From Planctomyces sp. SH-PL14 (GTDB lineage Bacteria; Planctomycetota; Planctomycetia; Planctomycetales; Planctomycetaceae): a stretch of DNA of 64,000 nucleotides. Position numbers and translations under genes: made by a program. The stretch lies in the NCBI RefSeq assembly GCF_001610835.1, contig NZ_CP011270.1, positions 7,768,001-7,832,000 on the forward strand, written 5' to 3'. A model generated the notes under the pieces. That model was not told the origin of the DNA. It worked only from the letters and a program-made list of their open reading frames with translations, and did not search any database. Shown here piece after piece: positions 55,899 to 63,933 of the stretch. The first letter of the stretch is position 1. Each line of letters starts with the position of its first letter.

Positions 55899-56617
55899 GG
55901 ACCGGGGCTTTCCTGAATCGGGAACTACGGAAGGCGAACGAGCGCGGCACGGGACTGTGCCGGGAATCCGCCGTGGGGAGGAGCCGACCTCCGGGCGCAA
56001 TTCCTCGGTCGCCTGCTGCCGGCACGATGCCTTTGGCCTCGTCGAGCGCGCCGTGCAGGATGCACGGGGGTGCCGATTCGGAAATCGACGCGCATCGATT
56101 CCCGAGAACGGCGGCTCATGTCTGTGGCCCCAGAACATTGTGCCGTATTCCCGAGAGATCGACCGCCAGGCCGCTCGGGGTGAATGGAATCTGATGAAGT
56201 GCGATGCCGCGGGTGAATCCTGTTATGACGCCTTTTTCGAACGCGTCCGAGGGAGCCGTCACTCAGGGCAGTCGTCGAGCGGCCCGGAGGTCGATGCGTT
56301 CAACGACGAGGCCGTGAGCGATGCGACGCCGTCACTCTCTCAAACAGGCTCAGGAGAAGAAGCAGGCGAGCTCTGCGGCTGTGGCGTCTCCCACTGCTGC
56401 TCCAGCGACACCGCAGGCAGCCATCGCCCCCACCCCATGTGTCGCGCCGGTGACTTGGGAGCACCGCGGCCTTCGTCGGCGACGGTAGACGGTTCCCGTG
56501 TGGCAGGCCCCCCCATCCTTCGGGTGATCCGGCTCTGGACAAGGACGGGATCGATCGCTCAAGTCGGTGATCGCCGGCTCTGTGGCCGCGAAACGAACAG
56601 ACCGAGAGGGCGGATCC
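55899..56617. other. 719-bp gap without a supported gene
   Basis: Long overlapping frames exist on both strands, but none has a believable start, composition or motif. GC is slightly lower and codon periodicity is not evident by eye. It may contain promoters for the flanking genes or a decayed gene. Confidence 0.45.
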
Positions 56618-57328
56618 ATGAACACGCGCGGCGGGCATTTGCCCACCCTCCTGATGCTGGTCGGATTCGGCTGTTCTCCCGCTCCGGAGCCGCCCAAGGC
56701 GCTGCAGCCCGCGCCGGTTGTCGAGAAGCCTGCAGCACCCCCTGCGAGGCCTCCGATCGTTGCTGCTCGCGTTCAGCGACCGGACCGCTACGACTTCAAC
56801 GGGGAGATTCCGGGCGTCCAGACTCTGGATGAGTTTCGAGCTCGTCACCCCAAGTCCACAGAGCAATCCTACATGAGCGCGGGCCACAAGGTCCCGGGGG
56901 TGGTTCAGGGCATCGTCGACCAGCACCAGCTGACGGTCGCTGGGAGGGACGTCCTGCGAGCCGAGTACACGTTCGTCGACGGCATCCTGGCACGGATCGA
57001 TCTCTACTGTGAGGCACAACGCCTGCACGAGACGGCCGCGACGATCCGGGAGGAACACGGCGATCCGGACGAGGAATCGGCGGGACGACGCACCTGGGAA
57101 GGGACCCGCGGAAACCTTCGGCTGACCATCCGCGAGCAGTCACTGGTCGTGACATTCGAAGATCAGCAGTTGTCCGCTGAAATCGTCCAGCGGGTCCTGG
57201 CCGCTCAGAGCTTCAGGCCAGAGCCGAATTCCGAGGCCCCTGACCGTTCGGGCCGCCGCGGCCAGACGGCACGGGGGGTCGACCTGAGCGACTTCTTCTC
57301 AAGAGCGAGCAACGATCCGGGCCGCTGA
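56618..57328 (+). CDS. lipoprotein of unknown function
   Basis: 236 residues from ATG 56618 with GAGGG 7 nt upstream. Lipoprotein signal (PTLLMLVGFGC), a Pro/Ala-rich linker, then a compact domain with DFNGEIPGVQTLDEFRARHP, YTFVDGILARIDLYC and LRLTIREQSLVVTFEDQQL. This is a planctomycete-type single-domain lipoprotein pattern without a known motif. It is followed by the bidirectional hairpin at 57375-57409. Confidence 0.75.
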   Translation: MNTRGGHLPTLLMLVGFGCSPAPEPPKALQPAPVVEKPAAPPARPPIVAARVQRPDRYDFNGEIPGVQTLDEFRARHPKSTEQSYMSAGHKVPGVVQGIVDQHQLTVAGRDVLRAEYTFVDGILARIDLYCEAQRLHETAATIREEHGDPDEESAGRRTWEGTRGNLRLTIREQSLVVTFEDQQLSAEIVQRVLAAQSFRPEPNSEAPDRSGRRGQTARGVDLSDFFSRASNDPGR

Positions 57329-57374
57329 CCGACCTGCAGCGGACGTTTCGCAGAAAACTCCGCCGCGCAAACAA

Positions 57375-57409
57375 AAAGGGGAGTCCACCATCACAGCGAA
57401 CTCCCCTTT
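57375..57409 (-). terminator. intrinsic terminator for tRNA-Phe
   Basis: Stem AAAGGGGAGT/ACTCCCCTTT with a 15-nt loop. Read on the minus strand it is followed by TTTTTGTTTG, fitting termination of the tRNA transcript; it could also end the plus-strand lipoprotein transcript. Confidence 0.75.
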
Positions 57410-57424
57410 GTCCCGATCGAAAGT

Positions 57425-57497
57425 GGTCAGAGCCGGGATCGAACCGGCGACACATGGATTTTCAGTCCATTGCTCTACCAGCTGAGCTATCTGACCC
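57425..57497 (-). tRNA. tRNA-Phe (GAA)
   Basis: 73 nt on the minus strand. Acceptor GGTCAGA pairs with TCTGACC, D arm GCTCAGCTGGTAGAGC, anticodon arm ATGGA-CTGAAAA-TCCAT with anticodon GAA, T arm GCCGG-TTCGATC-CCGGC, discriminator A. CCA is not encoded, so it must be added by the nucleotidyltransferase. The flanks carry a promoter-like sequence and a terminator, so it is a single-gene unit. Confidence 0.97.
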
Positions 57498-57525
57498 GAT
57501 TCAGCGAACGGATCGGGGTGCGGGA

Positions 57526-57555
57526 GTTTAGCGACGTTCGCTGCGGAACTTCAAG
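57526..57555 (-). promoter_or_regulatory. candidate promoter of tRNA-Phe
   Basis: On the minus strand: TTGAAG (57555-57550), 18-nt spacer, TAAACT (57531-57526), about 28 nt upstream of the mature tRNA 5' end. Matches to consensus are moderate. Confidence 0.4.
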
Positions 57556-57628
57556 GCATCCTCCCGGGACTTTCCCACGGAGGGGCGGTCCGCACAATCC
57601 GGACAATCCCTGCCGTCGTCCGGTTCGG

Positions 57629-58189
57629 TCAGCCCTCCTTGACGAGCTGGCTGATGGCTTTGAATTCGGACGTTCCGGCCTGCTCGCACCACTCGAACAG
57701 GACCGATTCCGTGGTGACGTTCGTCACGCCGTAACGGTCGAGACGGCGGAGAGCGATTTCGCGGTCGAGCGGGTTCCGGCTGCCGATCGCGTCGGCGACC
57801 ACGACGGCGCTGTAGCCCATCGCTTCGAGGTCGCAGGCGGTCTGGAGGAGGCAGATGTGAGCCTCGAGCCCTGCCAGCACGACGAAGCGACGGGTCTCTT
57901 CCGTGCGGCAGAAGTCCCAGTTCAGGCACTCGGCGGCGCTGAAGCGGAGCTTGGAGGGGCGGTCCGGGATCCGCTCGGCGAGCGGGGCGACCGTCGGGCC
58001 GAGGCCCTGCGGATACTGCTCTGTCGCTATGAACGGGACGCCGAGGAGTTCGGCCCCCTTGAGCAGCTTGAGGGTGTTCTTGAGGACCGCTTCATGCCCG
58101 GCGATGTGGGGGAGCAGCTTCTCCTGCATGTCCACGATCAGCAGGCGGGAGTTGTGGCGGGAGAGGAGTTCGGGGTTGCGGCGATACAT
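57629..58189 (-). CDS. isochorismatase-family cysteine hydrolase (YcaC-like)
   Basis: 186 residues from ATG 58189. Catalytic triad: Asp in LLIVDMQEKLLP, Lys in RPSKLRFSA and Cys in LAGLEAHICLLQTACDL. The pattern GxEAHxCxxQTA is the YcaC-type version, which hydrolyses amide-like substrates of unknown identity. Cytoplasmic. Lies 97 bp downstream of the pectate lyase gene on the same strand. Confidence 0.88.
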   Translation of the reverse strand: MYRRNPELLSRHNSRLLIVDMQEKLLPHIAGHEAVLKNTLKLLKGAELLGVPFIATEQYPQGLGPTVAPLAERIPDRPSKLRFSAAECLNWDFCRTEETRRFVVLAGLEAHICLLQTACDLEAMGYSAVVVADAIGSRNPLDREIALRRLDRYGVTNVTTESVLFEWCEQAGTSEFKAISQLVKEG

Positions 58190-58286
58190 GGCTTCTGGCG
58201 GAGTCGGATGTCTGGCGGGCCGGAGATTCTTTGCGCGATCCCGACCGTCTCTGGCGAGAGACAGACGGGTCGGTCGTCCGAGCGGA

Positions 58287-59804
58287 TCACGGGGCGGGCT
58301 GCAGGAGGAAGTTCGCCAGGGTTTCGAGGTTCCGGCTGAAGGTCTGGCTCGACAGATAGGCTTCGCCCGGCTTGAACTTGGGCTGGCCGACGAGCGGTTC
58401 GCCATTGGCCTTCGAAACCCACCGCCCCTGGGGATCGAGGGCCTGGATCAGCTTCCGGACCTCCTCCGGCTTGACCTTCTTTGGTGCGGGTTTGGGAAGC
58501 GGCTTTCCTGCCGGTCTCTTTTCAGACTGTGCCAGGAGGAACTGCTTCTCGATGCTGGCCAGCCGCGACTTGATCTTCCAGCCGTAGTGGGTCGGGACGT
58601 CGGAGTCGTCGTAGGTCAGTTCGTACTTCGACGTCATGTAGAGCGGCCGGTTCGTCTTGAGCTCATAGAACCGGGCGAGCTGGCCGTCAGGCAGGAGGCT
58701 GCCGTTGAGGTACTTCAGGGCGGCGGGGATTGGGGCGAGGTACTTCTTGTCCCCCGTCAGCCGGTAGATCTCGATCAGGGTTTCGAGGACGTCCTGGGAT
58801 TCGTTCCCCGTAACCGCGGGAGGCTCGAACTTACGGGCCCACGCGGGCTGCATGTCGTAGTGGTACTGCTGCGCCCAGGCGGGTTGCGGCTCGGGCATCT
58901 GGGCCAGGATCAGAAAATCGCCGAGACGGCGGATCGCCGCGAGGCACTTGTCGTCGCGGTAGATCTCGTGCGCGGCGGCAAGGGTCTCGGTCACGTCCCC
59001 GGCAAGCTGGTCGTTGAGGGTGTAGAGGTTCCAGTACTCCTTGACCCGGTTCTCGGTCCGCCAGTCGTAGTCCGGATACTTCGCCGGGACGATCGGGTGC
59101 GGGGCGACGGGCCCCGTCCAGACCTGCGGGAAGGCGCCGTTGGAGTACTGCGCCGCCAGGAGGCTGTCGAGGGCGAAGCGGGCCGCCTCGTGGACCGTCT
59201 GGTCCTTGAAGTCGAGCGCCTGGTCGAGCGTCATCAGGCACACGAGCGCGGCCTGCGTGGCGCCGTCGTCTAGGGTCGACGTGTTGGCTCCTTTGGCCTT
59301 CCCTTTCCCGTTCCGATAGTTCGCCGCGAGCGTCCCCTGCGGGTCGAAGTCGATCGCATTCCGCCAGCCGCCCGACTTGAGCTGGCCGTAGATCAGCGCG
59401 GCTCCGGCGTCCCGGGCGGCGTCGAGGAACAGTTTTTCGTTTGTGGCCCGGTAGGCTCGCAGGAACGCCAGGCCGACGGTCGGCGTGGCGGGCGGCTGGA
59501 CCCAGATCTGCTCCGGCGACGCCTTCCCTTCGCCGAGGCGCTGCTGGCCGTCGAGAGAGACGAAGTAGACGTATCCGCCGTGGACGGCGACCTTGTCATG
59601 GAACGCCCCGGCCGCTTTTTTCATGGCCGCGACGACTTCGTCCCGGGGGACCGCGTCGTCGGCAGCTTGGGCTGAAGGAAGGTCCGTGATCGTGCCGCCG
59701 GCCACCGCGCAAACGAGCAGGAGGAGGGCGCGCCGGAAGAATTGTCGCCGTCCGTGAATTCGCGCGGGTTGAGCGACCTGCCCGCAAAAGTCCAGCGTCT
59801 GCAT
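58287..59804 (-). CDS. exported pectate lyase-like protein (PL10/PF09492 type)
   Basis: 505 residues from ATG 59804 with AAGGAG 5 nt upstream. N-terminal signal region (RRALLLLVCAVAGGTITDLPSAQA). The alpha/alpha-barrel family markers include KSGGWRNAIDFDPQG, NTSTLDDGATQAALVCLM, YSNGAFPQVWTG, YWNLYTLNDQ and LARFYELKTNRPLYMT, the last corresponding to the catalytic-Arg region of PL10 enzymes. Would cleave polygalacturonate by beta-elimination outside the cytoplasm. A ~60-residue Lys/Pro-rich insertion precedes the C-terminus. Confidence 0.85.
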   Translation of the reverse strand: MQTLDFCGQVAQPARIHGRRQFFRRALLLLVCAVAGGTITDLPSAQAADDAVPRDEVVAAMKKAAGAFHDKVAVHGGYVYFVSLDGQQRLGEGKASPEQIWVQPPATPTVGLAFLRAYRATNEKLFLDAARDAGAALIYGQLKSGGWRNAIDFDPQGTLAANYRNGKGKAKGANTSTLDDGATQAALVCLMTLDQALDFKDQTVHEAARFALDSLLAAQYSNGAFPQVWTGPVAPHPIVPAKYPDYDWRTENRVKEYWNLYTLNDQLAGDVTETLAAAHEIYRDDKCLAAIRRLGDFLILAQMPEPQPAWAQQYHYDMQPAWARKFEPPAVTGNESQDVLETLIEIYRLTGDKKYLAPIPAALKYLNGSLLPDGQLARFYELKTNRPLYMTSKYELTYDDSDVPTHYGWKIKSRLASIEKQFLLAQSEKRPAGKPLPKPAPKKVKPEEVRKLIQALDPQGRWVSKANGEPLVGQPKFKPGEAYLSSQTFSRNLETLANFLLQPAP

Positions 59805-59813
59805 GGGGACTCC

Positions 59814-59842
59814 TTGACCGGAACCTCCGCCGTTCTCATAAT
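59814..59842 (+). promoter_or_regulatory. sigma-70-type promoter of the DEAD-box helicase
   Basis: TTGACC (59814-59819), 17-nt spacer, CATAAT (59837-59842): five of six matches at each box with ideal spacing. Predicted start near 59849 gives a ~32-nt leader that ends in a strong ribosome site. It overlaps the ribosome site of the divergent pectate lyase gene. Confidence 0.65.
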
Positions 59843-59880
59843 CTTGCCGTGTAAGATTTGACAGCACAAGGAGTAATGAC

Positions 59881-61125
59881 TTGATTTCGAAGAAGGATGG
59901 AGCCGCGACATCGTTCGCCGACCTGGGTCTCGGCAAATTGATGATGCGGGCCATCGACCGCGTCGGCTATACGGCCCCGACGCCCATTCAGCGTGATTTC
60001 ATTCCCATCGCCATTCAGGGCGTGGATTGCACCGGCCAGGCTCGCACGGGCACGGGGAAGACGGCTGCTTTCGTCATCCCGATTCTCGAACGCATCGACC
60101 ACTCGCTTCCCGAAATCCAGGCCCTCGTTCTCTCGCCGACCCGCGAGCTGAGCGAGCAGGTTGCCGCCGAGGCCCGCAAGCTTGCGGGAGACCACGGCTG
60201 CGATCCGGTCCTGCTCGTCGGGGGCCGGCCTCTCGGTCCGCAGATCCGCCAGCTCCAGCAGCGGCCCACGATCGTCGTGGGGACCCCCGGTCGCGTCATC
60301 GACCTCATGCAGCGGGGCTCGCTCAACCTGGGGACGGTCAAGATCGTCGTCCTCGACGAAGCGGACCGGATGCTCGACATCGGCTTCCGGCCGGACATCG
60401 AGCGGATCCTGAAACGCTGCCCCTCCGAACGCCAGACGCTGCTCCTCTCCGCCACGATGCCCGAGGCGGTCGAGCGGCTGGCGAAGCGGTACATGCGCGA
60501 CCCGCAGCGGGTCGACCTGTCGCAGGACGGCGTCGGGAACCAGATCGAGCAGTTCTACTGCACGGTCGACAAGGACAAGAAGTTCGGCCTCCTCGTACGG
60601 CTCCTGCTTGCCGAGCGGCCGCAGCAGGCGATCGTCTTCTGCCGCACGAAGCGCGGCGCGGACGACATCTACAACCGCCTCCGTCGCAAGCTCCCGGATA
60701 TCGGGGCGATGCACGGCGACCTGCAGCAGAGCCTGCGGGACAAGGTCATGAAGCGGCTCCGCTCCGGCGAGCTGCGGCTCCTGATCGCCACCGACGTGGT
60801 CGGCCGCGGCATCGACGTGAGCGGGATTTCGCACATTATCAATTACGACCTCCCGGAGGATTGTGACGATTATGTGCATCGCGTCGGCCGGACCGGGCGT
60901 CTCTCCTCGGAGTATCCGGGACGGGCGTTCAGCTTCGTGATGCAGGAAGAAGGGGAGCAGTTGACCCGCATCGAGATGCGGATCGACCGACTTCTCGACG
61001 AAATGCACTTCCCCGGAATCGACGCCTACCGCTCCCGTCCCAAGCGGGTGCATATCGCCGAGGACCTCGAGACTCCGGTGACGCCGGTTCTCGATACGGA
61101 CGCCTGGGATGCGATCGAGCTGTAA
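59881..61125 (+). CDS. DEAD-box ATP-dependent RNA helicase
   Basis: 414 residues from TTG 59881, with AAGGAG exactly 7 nt upstream. Helicase motifs in order: Q motif TAPTPIQRD, Walker A ARTGTGKT (about 51-58), PTRELSEQ, TPGRV, VLDEADRM (DEAD box, about 157-164), SAT, then VFCRTKRGADD, ATDVVGRGIDV and HRVGRTGR. No C-terminal RNA-binding tail, so this is a minimal helicase, likely for ribosome assembly or mRNA turnover. A start-stop triplet ATG-ACT-TGA (59876-59884) overlaps the TTG in another frame and may modulate initiation. Confidence 0.95.
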   Translation: MISKKDGAATSFADLGLGKLMMRAIDRVGYTAPTPIQRDFIPIAIQGVDCTGQARTGTGKTAAFVIPILERIDHSLPEIQALVLSPTRELSEQVAAEARKLAGDHGCDPVLLVGGRPLGPQIRQLQQRPTIVVGTPGRVIDLMQRGSLNLGTVKIVVLDEADRMLDIGFRPDIERILKRCPSERQTLLLSATMPEAVERLAKRYMRDPQRVDLSQDGVGNQIEQFYCTVDKDKKFGLLVRLLLAERPQQAIVFCRTKRGADDIYNRLRRKLPDIGAMHGDLQQSLRDKVMKRLRSGELRLLIATDVVGRGIDVSGISHIINYDLPEDCDDYVHRVGRTGRLSSEYPGRAFSFVMQEEGEQLTRIEMRIDRLLDEMHFPGIDAYRSRPKRVHIAEDLETPVTPVLDTDAWDAIEL

Positions 61126-61434
61126 GCAACGGGCTCGTCGCACATTGATCGTCCGGTTGTGTTGGAACGGTTCTTCAACGGAGCGCCTCCGGTGGCCAGG
61201 GGCGCTTGGGCAGAACACAGCCCTGTGGGCCCCCGCCCCTCCGCCTCGCGGAGAAGCGGTCGTGGTGGGCTGAGACCGGTTGAGACGGATGTGACGGTCG
61301 CCGCGCGGGAGTCCCGGCGGCACGGGGGTGACGCGGCTCTTGACGTCACCCGCTTTCACGACCCTCTCCGATAGAGGAAGAGACGCGGCCCGTCATGAGA
61401 CCGCGGCGCGTCCCCTCACGGATGAGGTCCGCTC
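61126..61434. other. 309-bp gap after the helicase, with repeat remnant
   Basis: Contains the partial repeat copy listed at 61166-61205 and GC-rich sequence without a coding frame. A GAGG ribosome site near its end serves the next gene. Confidence 0.5.
61166..61205 (-). repeat. remnant of the dispersed repeat (copy F)
   Basis: About 40 bp matching the terminal block of copies B and D: GGAGCGCCTCCGGTGGCC and AGGGGCG, preceded by ACGGTTCTTCAACGGAG, which aligns with the GGTTCCTCACAGGAG of copy D. About 80% identity by eye. The rest of the repeat is absent. It lies 40 bp after the helicase stop, like the full copies. Confidence 0.55.
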
Positions 61435-61890
61435 GTGTCCTGGCGAAGGAGAGCCGCCGCTGCGCTGCTGTCGCTCGTCTGCGTTCTGCAGATGCTGGCT
61501 CCCTGTCGGTGTGTGGCCGATCTGGCACTGGGATCGATCTGCCGCTCCGACGGGACGCACATCCATCTGGCACGCACCGCTTGCTCCCACGTCCACGCCG
61601 ATGCCCACACGGACGGGCAGTCGACCGGGACCGTTGCCGATGACGGGACCTGTCCGGAGCCCGAACACCATCTCTGCCCGCGCTGCCGCGGTCATGTGAG
61701 TCCGCCGCTCGAACGCGTCGAGATCAATCGCACCCCTGCCGGCGGTCCGCCGCGCGATCCGCTCCTGTTCTCCGCCCGGACGCCGGGCGTTTGCCGCGAG
61801 ATTTCGCGCACCGCGCTCCATCGAGCGACCATCGACGACTGGATCGTCGGAGCACGCCCGAAATGGGCGCCGGTGAGGCTGCAGATCTAG
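61435..61890 (+). CDS. small Cys/His-rich exported protein
   Basis: 151 residues from GTG 61435 with GAGG 7 nt upstream. Hydrophobic signal (RRRAAAALLSLVCVLQMLA) with Cys at PCRC. The mature protein is rich in Cys and His (THIHLARTACSHVHADAH, PEPEHHLCPRCRGHV), consistent with a metal-binding periplasmic protein. The end is less distinctive. Lies 63 bp before an outer-membrane efflux gene, as expected for an accessory of a Cus/Czc-like cluster. Function inferred from composition and context. Confidence 0.7.
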   Translation: MSWRRRAAAALLSLVCVLQMLAPCRCVADLALGSICRSDGTHIHLARTACSHVHADAHTDGQSTGTVADDGTCPEPEHHLCPRCRGHVSPPLERVEINRTPAGGPPRDPLLFSARTPGVCREISRTALHRATIDDWIVGARPKWAPVRLQI

Positions 61891-61953
61891 AGGCCCTGTG
61901 AGTCCCTTGATCTGACCGAAGCCTCTCTCTCCTCTCTCGTCCGACCGACTCAC

Positions 61954-63501
61954 ATGAAGACTCAAAACACCGCCGCACTCACGCTGGCCTGTCTCGGACT
62001 GGCCGGTTCCTTCGGATGCCAGGCCACGCCGCGGTCGACTGCTCTTCCGACCGCCTCGCACTTCCGTCCTTCGGCGGTTGAGACCTCGGAGCAGTCAGCC
62101 GTCGCCCGCAAGAAGAAGGAGGCGGCTCCGGCCCGTTCCGAAGATCCCGCACAGATCGAGTTGGCGTCTGCGGAAACGCCGGCCGCCGAGTCGAAAGGGG
62201 GCGCGTCCGGACCGACGCCGGCGGTCAAGCAGGCGGCTGAAGGGGCGGAGGTTCCGAAGGAGCCGAAGGGATCGGAACCGCTGGTCGAGGTGCTGTCGCT
62301 GCCGGACCTCGAGCGATTCGCGCTCGAACACAATCCCGCTATCCGGCAGGCCGCCGCGGCGGTCTCGAAGGCGGTCGGGTTCCGCGAACAGGTGGGCCGG
62401 TATCCGAACCCGATGGGGGGATACAACGGGACCCAGCTGGCGGACCAGGGAACGGACCAGCATGTTGGTTTCATCGAGCAGGAGATCGTCCTGGGGGGCA
62501 AGCTGAAGCGGAACCGGCTCGTCCTCGAGCAGGAAGTCCAGGCTCAGCTCTGGCAGGTCGAGATGACGCGGCTCCGCGTCCTGACCGACATCCGTGTCCG
62601 GTTCTATGAGACCCTCGCCGCCCAGCAGCGGCTCAATCTGGCGGTCGACTTTGAAGGGGTGACCCGAAAGGGCGTGGACGCCGCGCAGAAGCGGCTCGAT
62701 GCCCTCGAAGGAAGCCGCCCGGAGCTGCTCCAGGCGAAGATCCAGCAGAGCGAAGTCGAGCTGGTGCGGCAGAAGGCGGAGATCGCCTTCCGGGCGGCGT
62801 GGAACAGCCTGTTCGCGACGGTCGGGATGCCGTGCCTCAATGACGAAGCCCTCGCCGGCTCCCTGGAGATGCCGACGGAACCGCGGGACTGGGAGGAGCT
62901 CTACGCGCAGCTCATCGAGGTGAGCCCCGAAGTCCGCATGGCCTGTTCGCGTGTCGCGCGGGCCCAGGCCAATCTCGACCGGCAGCAGGTTCAGCCGATT
63001 CCGAACCTCTCGGTGATGGTCGCCGGCGGTTACGACAACGGGACCGGCTCCAACATGGTCAACACGCAGGTCGGCCTGCCGATCCCGATCTTCAACCGCA
63101 ACGACGGGAACACCTCCGCCGCCTGGGCGGAATACTGCCGGGCGACGCAGGAGATGCAGCGGATCAAGCTTGACCTGCGGACGCGGCTGCTCCAGGCGGG
63201 GCGGGAGTACGACTCCGCCGCGGTGCAGGTGAATCGCTATCAGTCCGAGATTGTTCCGAATGCCCGCGAGGCGCTTGATCTCTCTGAGCAGGCCTACCGG
63301 GCGGGTGAGTTCGAGTTCCTGCAGGTTCTGATCGTCCGGCGGACGTACTTCGATTCGAGCATCCTGCTGATCGATGCCCGGACGGGATTCGCGCAGGCGA
63401 ATGCGCTGGTTGATGGCCTGCTGCTCTCGGACGGGCTGTCGCAGTCGACCGATACGGATGTCGATGATGGACTCCGCGGGCAGACGCTTGGCGGGCAGTA
63501 A
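61954..63501 (+). CDS. outer-membrane efflux lipoprotein (CusC/TolC type)
   Basis: 515 residues from ATG 61954. Lipoprotein signal (LTLACLGLAGSFGC), then ~100 residues of Ser/Ala/Lys-rich linker before the OEP domain: LSLPDLERFALEHNPAIRQAAAAV (about 115-138), QVGRYPNPMGGYNG, VEMTRLRVLTDIRVRFYETLAAQQRL and IPNLSVMVAGGYDNGTGSNMV. The second repeat ends with YDSAAVQVNRYQSEIVPNAREALDLSEQAYRAGEFEFLQVL. Long coiled coils fit a trimeric outer-membrane duct. The Cys/His-rich neighbours suggest heavy-metal export; the RND pump and adaptor would lie beyond the window. Confidence 0.9.
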   Translation: MKTQNTAALTLACLGLAGSFGCQATPRSTALPTASHFRPSAVETSEQSAVARKKKEAAPARSEDPAQIELASAETPAAESKGGASGPTPAVKQAAEGAEVPKEPKGSEPLVEVLSLPDLERFALEHNPAIRQAAAAVSKAVGFREQVGRYPNPMGGYNGTQLADQGTDQHVGFIEQEIVLGGKLKRNRLVLEQEVQAQLWQVEMTRLRVLTDIRVRFYETLAAQQRLNLAVDFEGVTRKGVDAAQKRLDALEGSRPELLQAKIQQSEVELVRQKAEIAFRAAWNSLFATVGMPCLNDEALAGSLEMPTEPRDWEELYAQLIEVSPEVRMACSRVARAQANLDRQQVQPIPNLSVMVAGGYDNGTGSNMVNTQVGLPIPIFNRNDGNTSAAWAEYCRATQEMQRIKLDLRTRLLQAGREYDSAAVQVNRYQSEIVPNAREALDLSEQAYRAGEFEFLQVLIVRRTYFDSSILLIDARTGFAQANALVDGLLLSDGLSQSTDTDVDDGLRGQTLGGQ

Positions 63502-63933
63502 GGCCACTCCTCGCGCGGCACGGCAGAATCTTGCTCCCTCCTCTGGGCTTCTCTGCGTCCTCTGTGTTTCAAAATCTTCAAAGGCATTGAAACACAGAGG
63601 ACGCAGAGGGCACAGAGAGGAAAAGGGACGAGGTGCGTGCAATCTGCGGTGGGGCGGTGGGGCCGATCTCTCAGGGGACAGGAGTGTCTCGTCGCGGCGG
63701 CGCGGCGCCGTCGTTTCGAATTCGCCATCCGAGAGAGCGGATGGCGGTCTGGCGGACGGACGCCGGAAAAACGCGGGTCCCGATGTGGCGGGAACTTTTT
63801 CCTCGGCCCGCACGTCCTTTGCTTGTCACTTCCTGGATCGGCTTGACGGTCCATCCACGGCGGCCGGCGAAATCGTCTTGACCCCTGCCCCGTTGGGCGA
63901 CAAGATTCGACCGGCCTTGCCAGGGAGCTTGCG
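63502..63933. other. 432-bp gap between efflux channel and next lipoprotein gene
   Basis: Holds the perfect hairpin at 63551-63608 and otherwise no coding frame that I trust. The last ~12 bp carry the ribosome site of the partial gene at 63934. Confidence 0.5.
63551..63608. repeat. 22-bp perfect inverted repeat of CACAGAGG units
   Basis: Arms 63551-63572 and 63587-63608 are exact reverse complements (CTCTGCGTCC-TCTGTGTTTCAA), loop 14 nt. The right arm continues as GGCACAGAGAGG, giving a run of CACAGAGG-like units. Starts 50 bp after the channel gene stop. Similar in unit style to the inverted repeat at 44841-44924. Confidence 0.8.

Noticed and set aside
56350-56440. Ala/Gly-rich small peptide frame on the minus strand
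   Set aside because: Attractive composition (GVAGAAVGDATAAELACFF), but no ribosome site or defined start and it lies in an ambiguous region.
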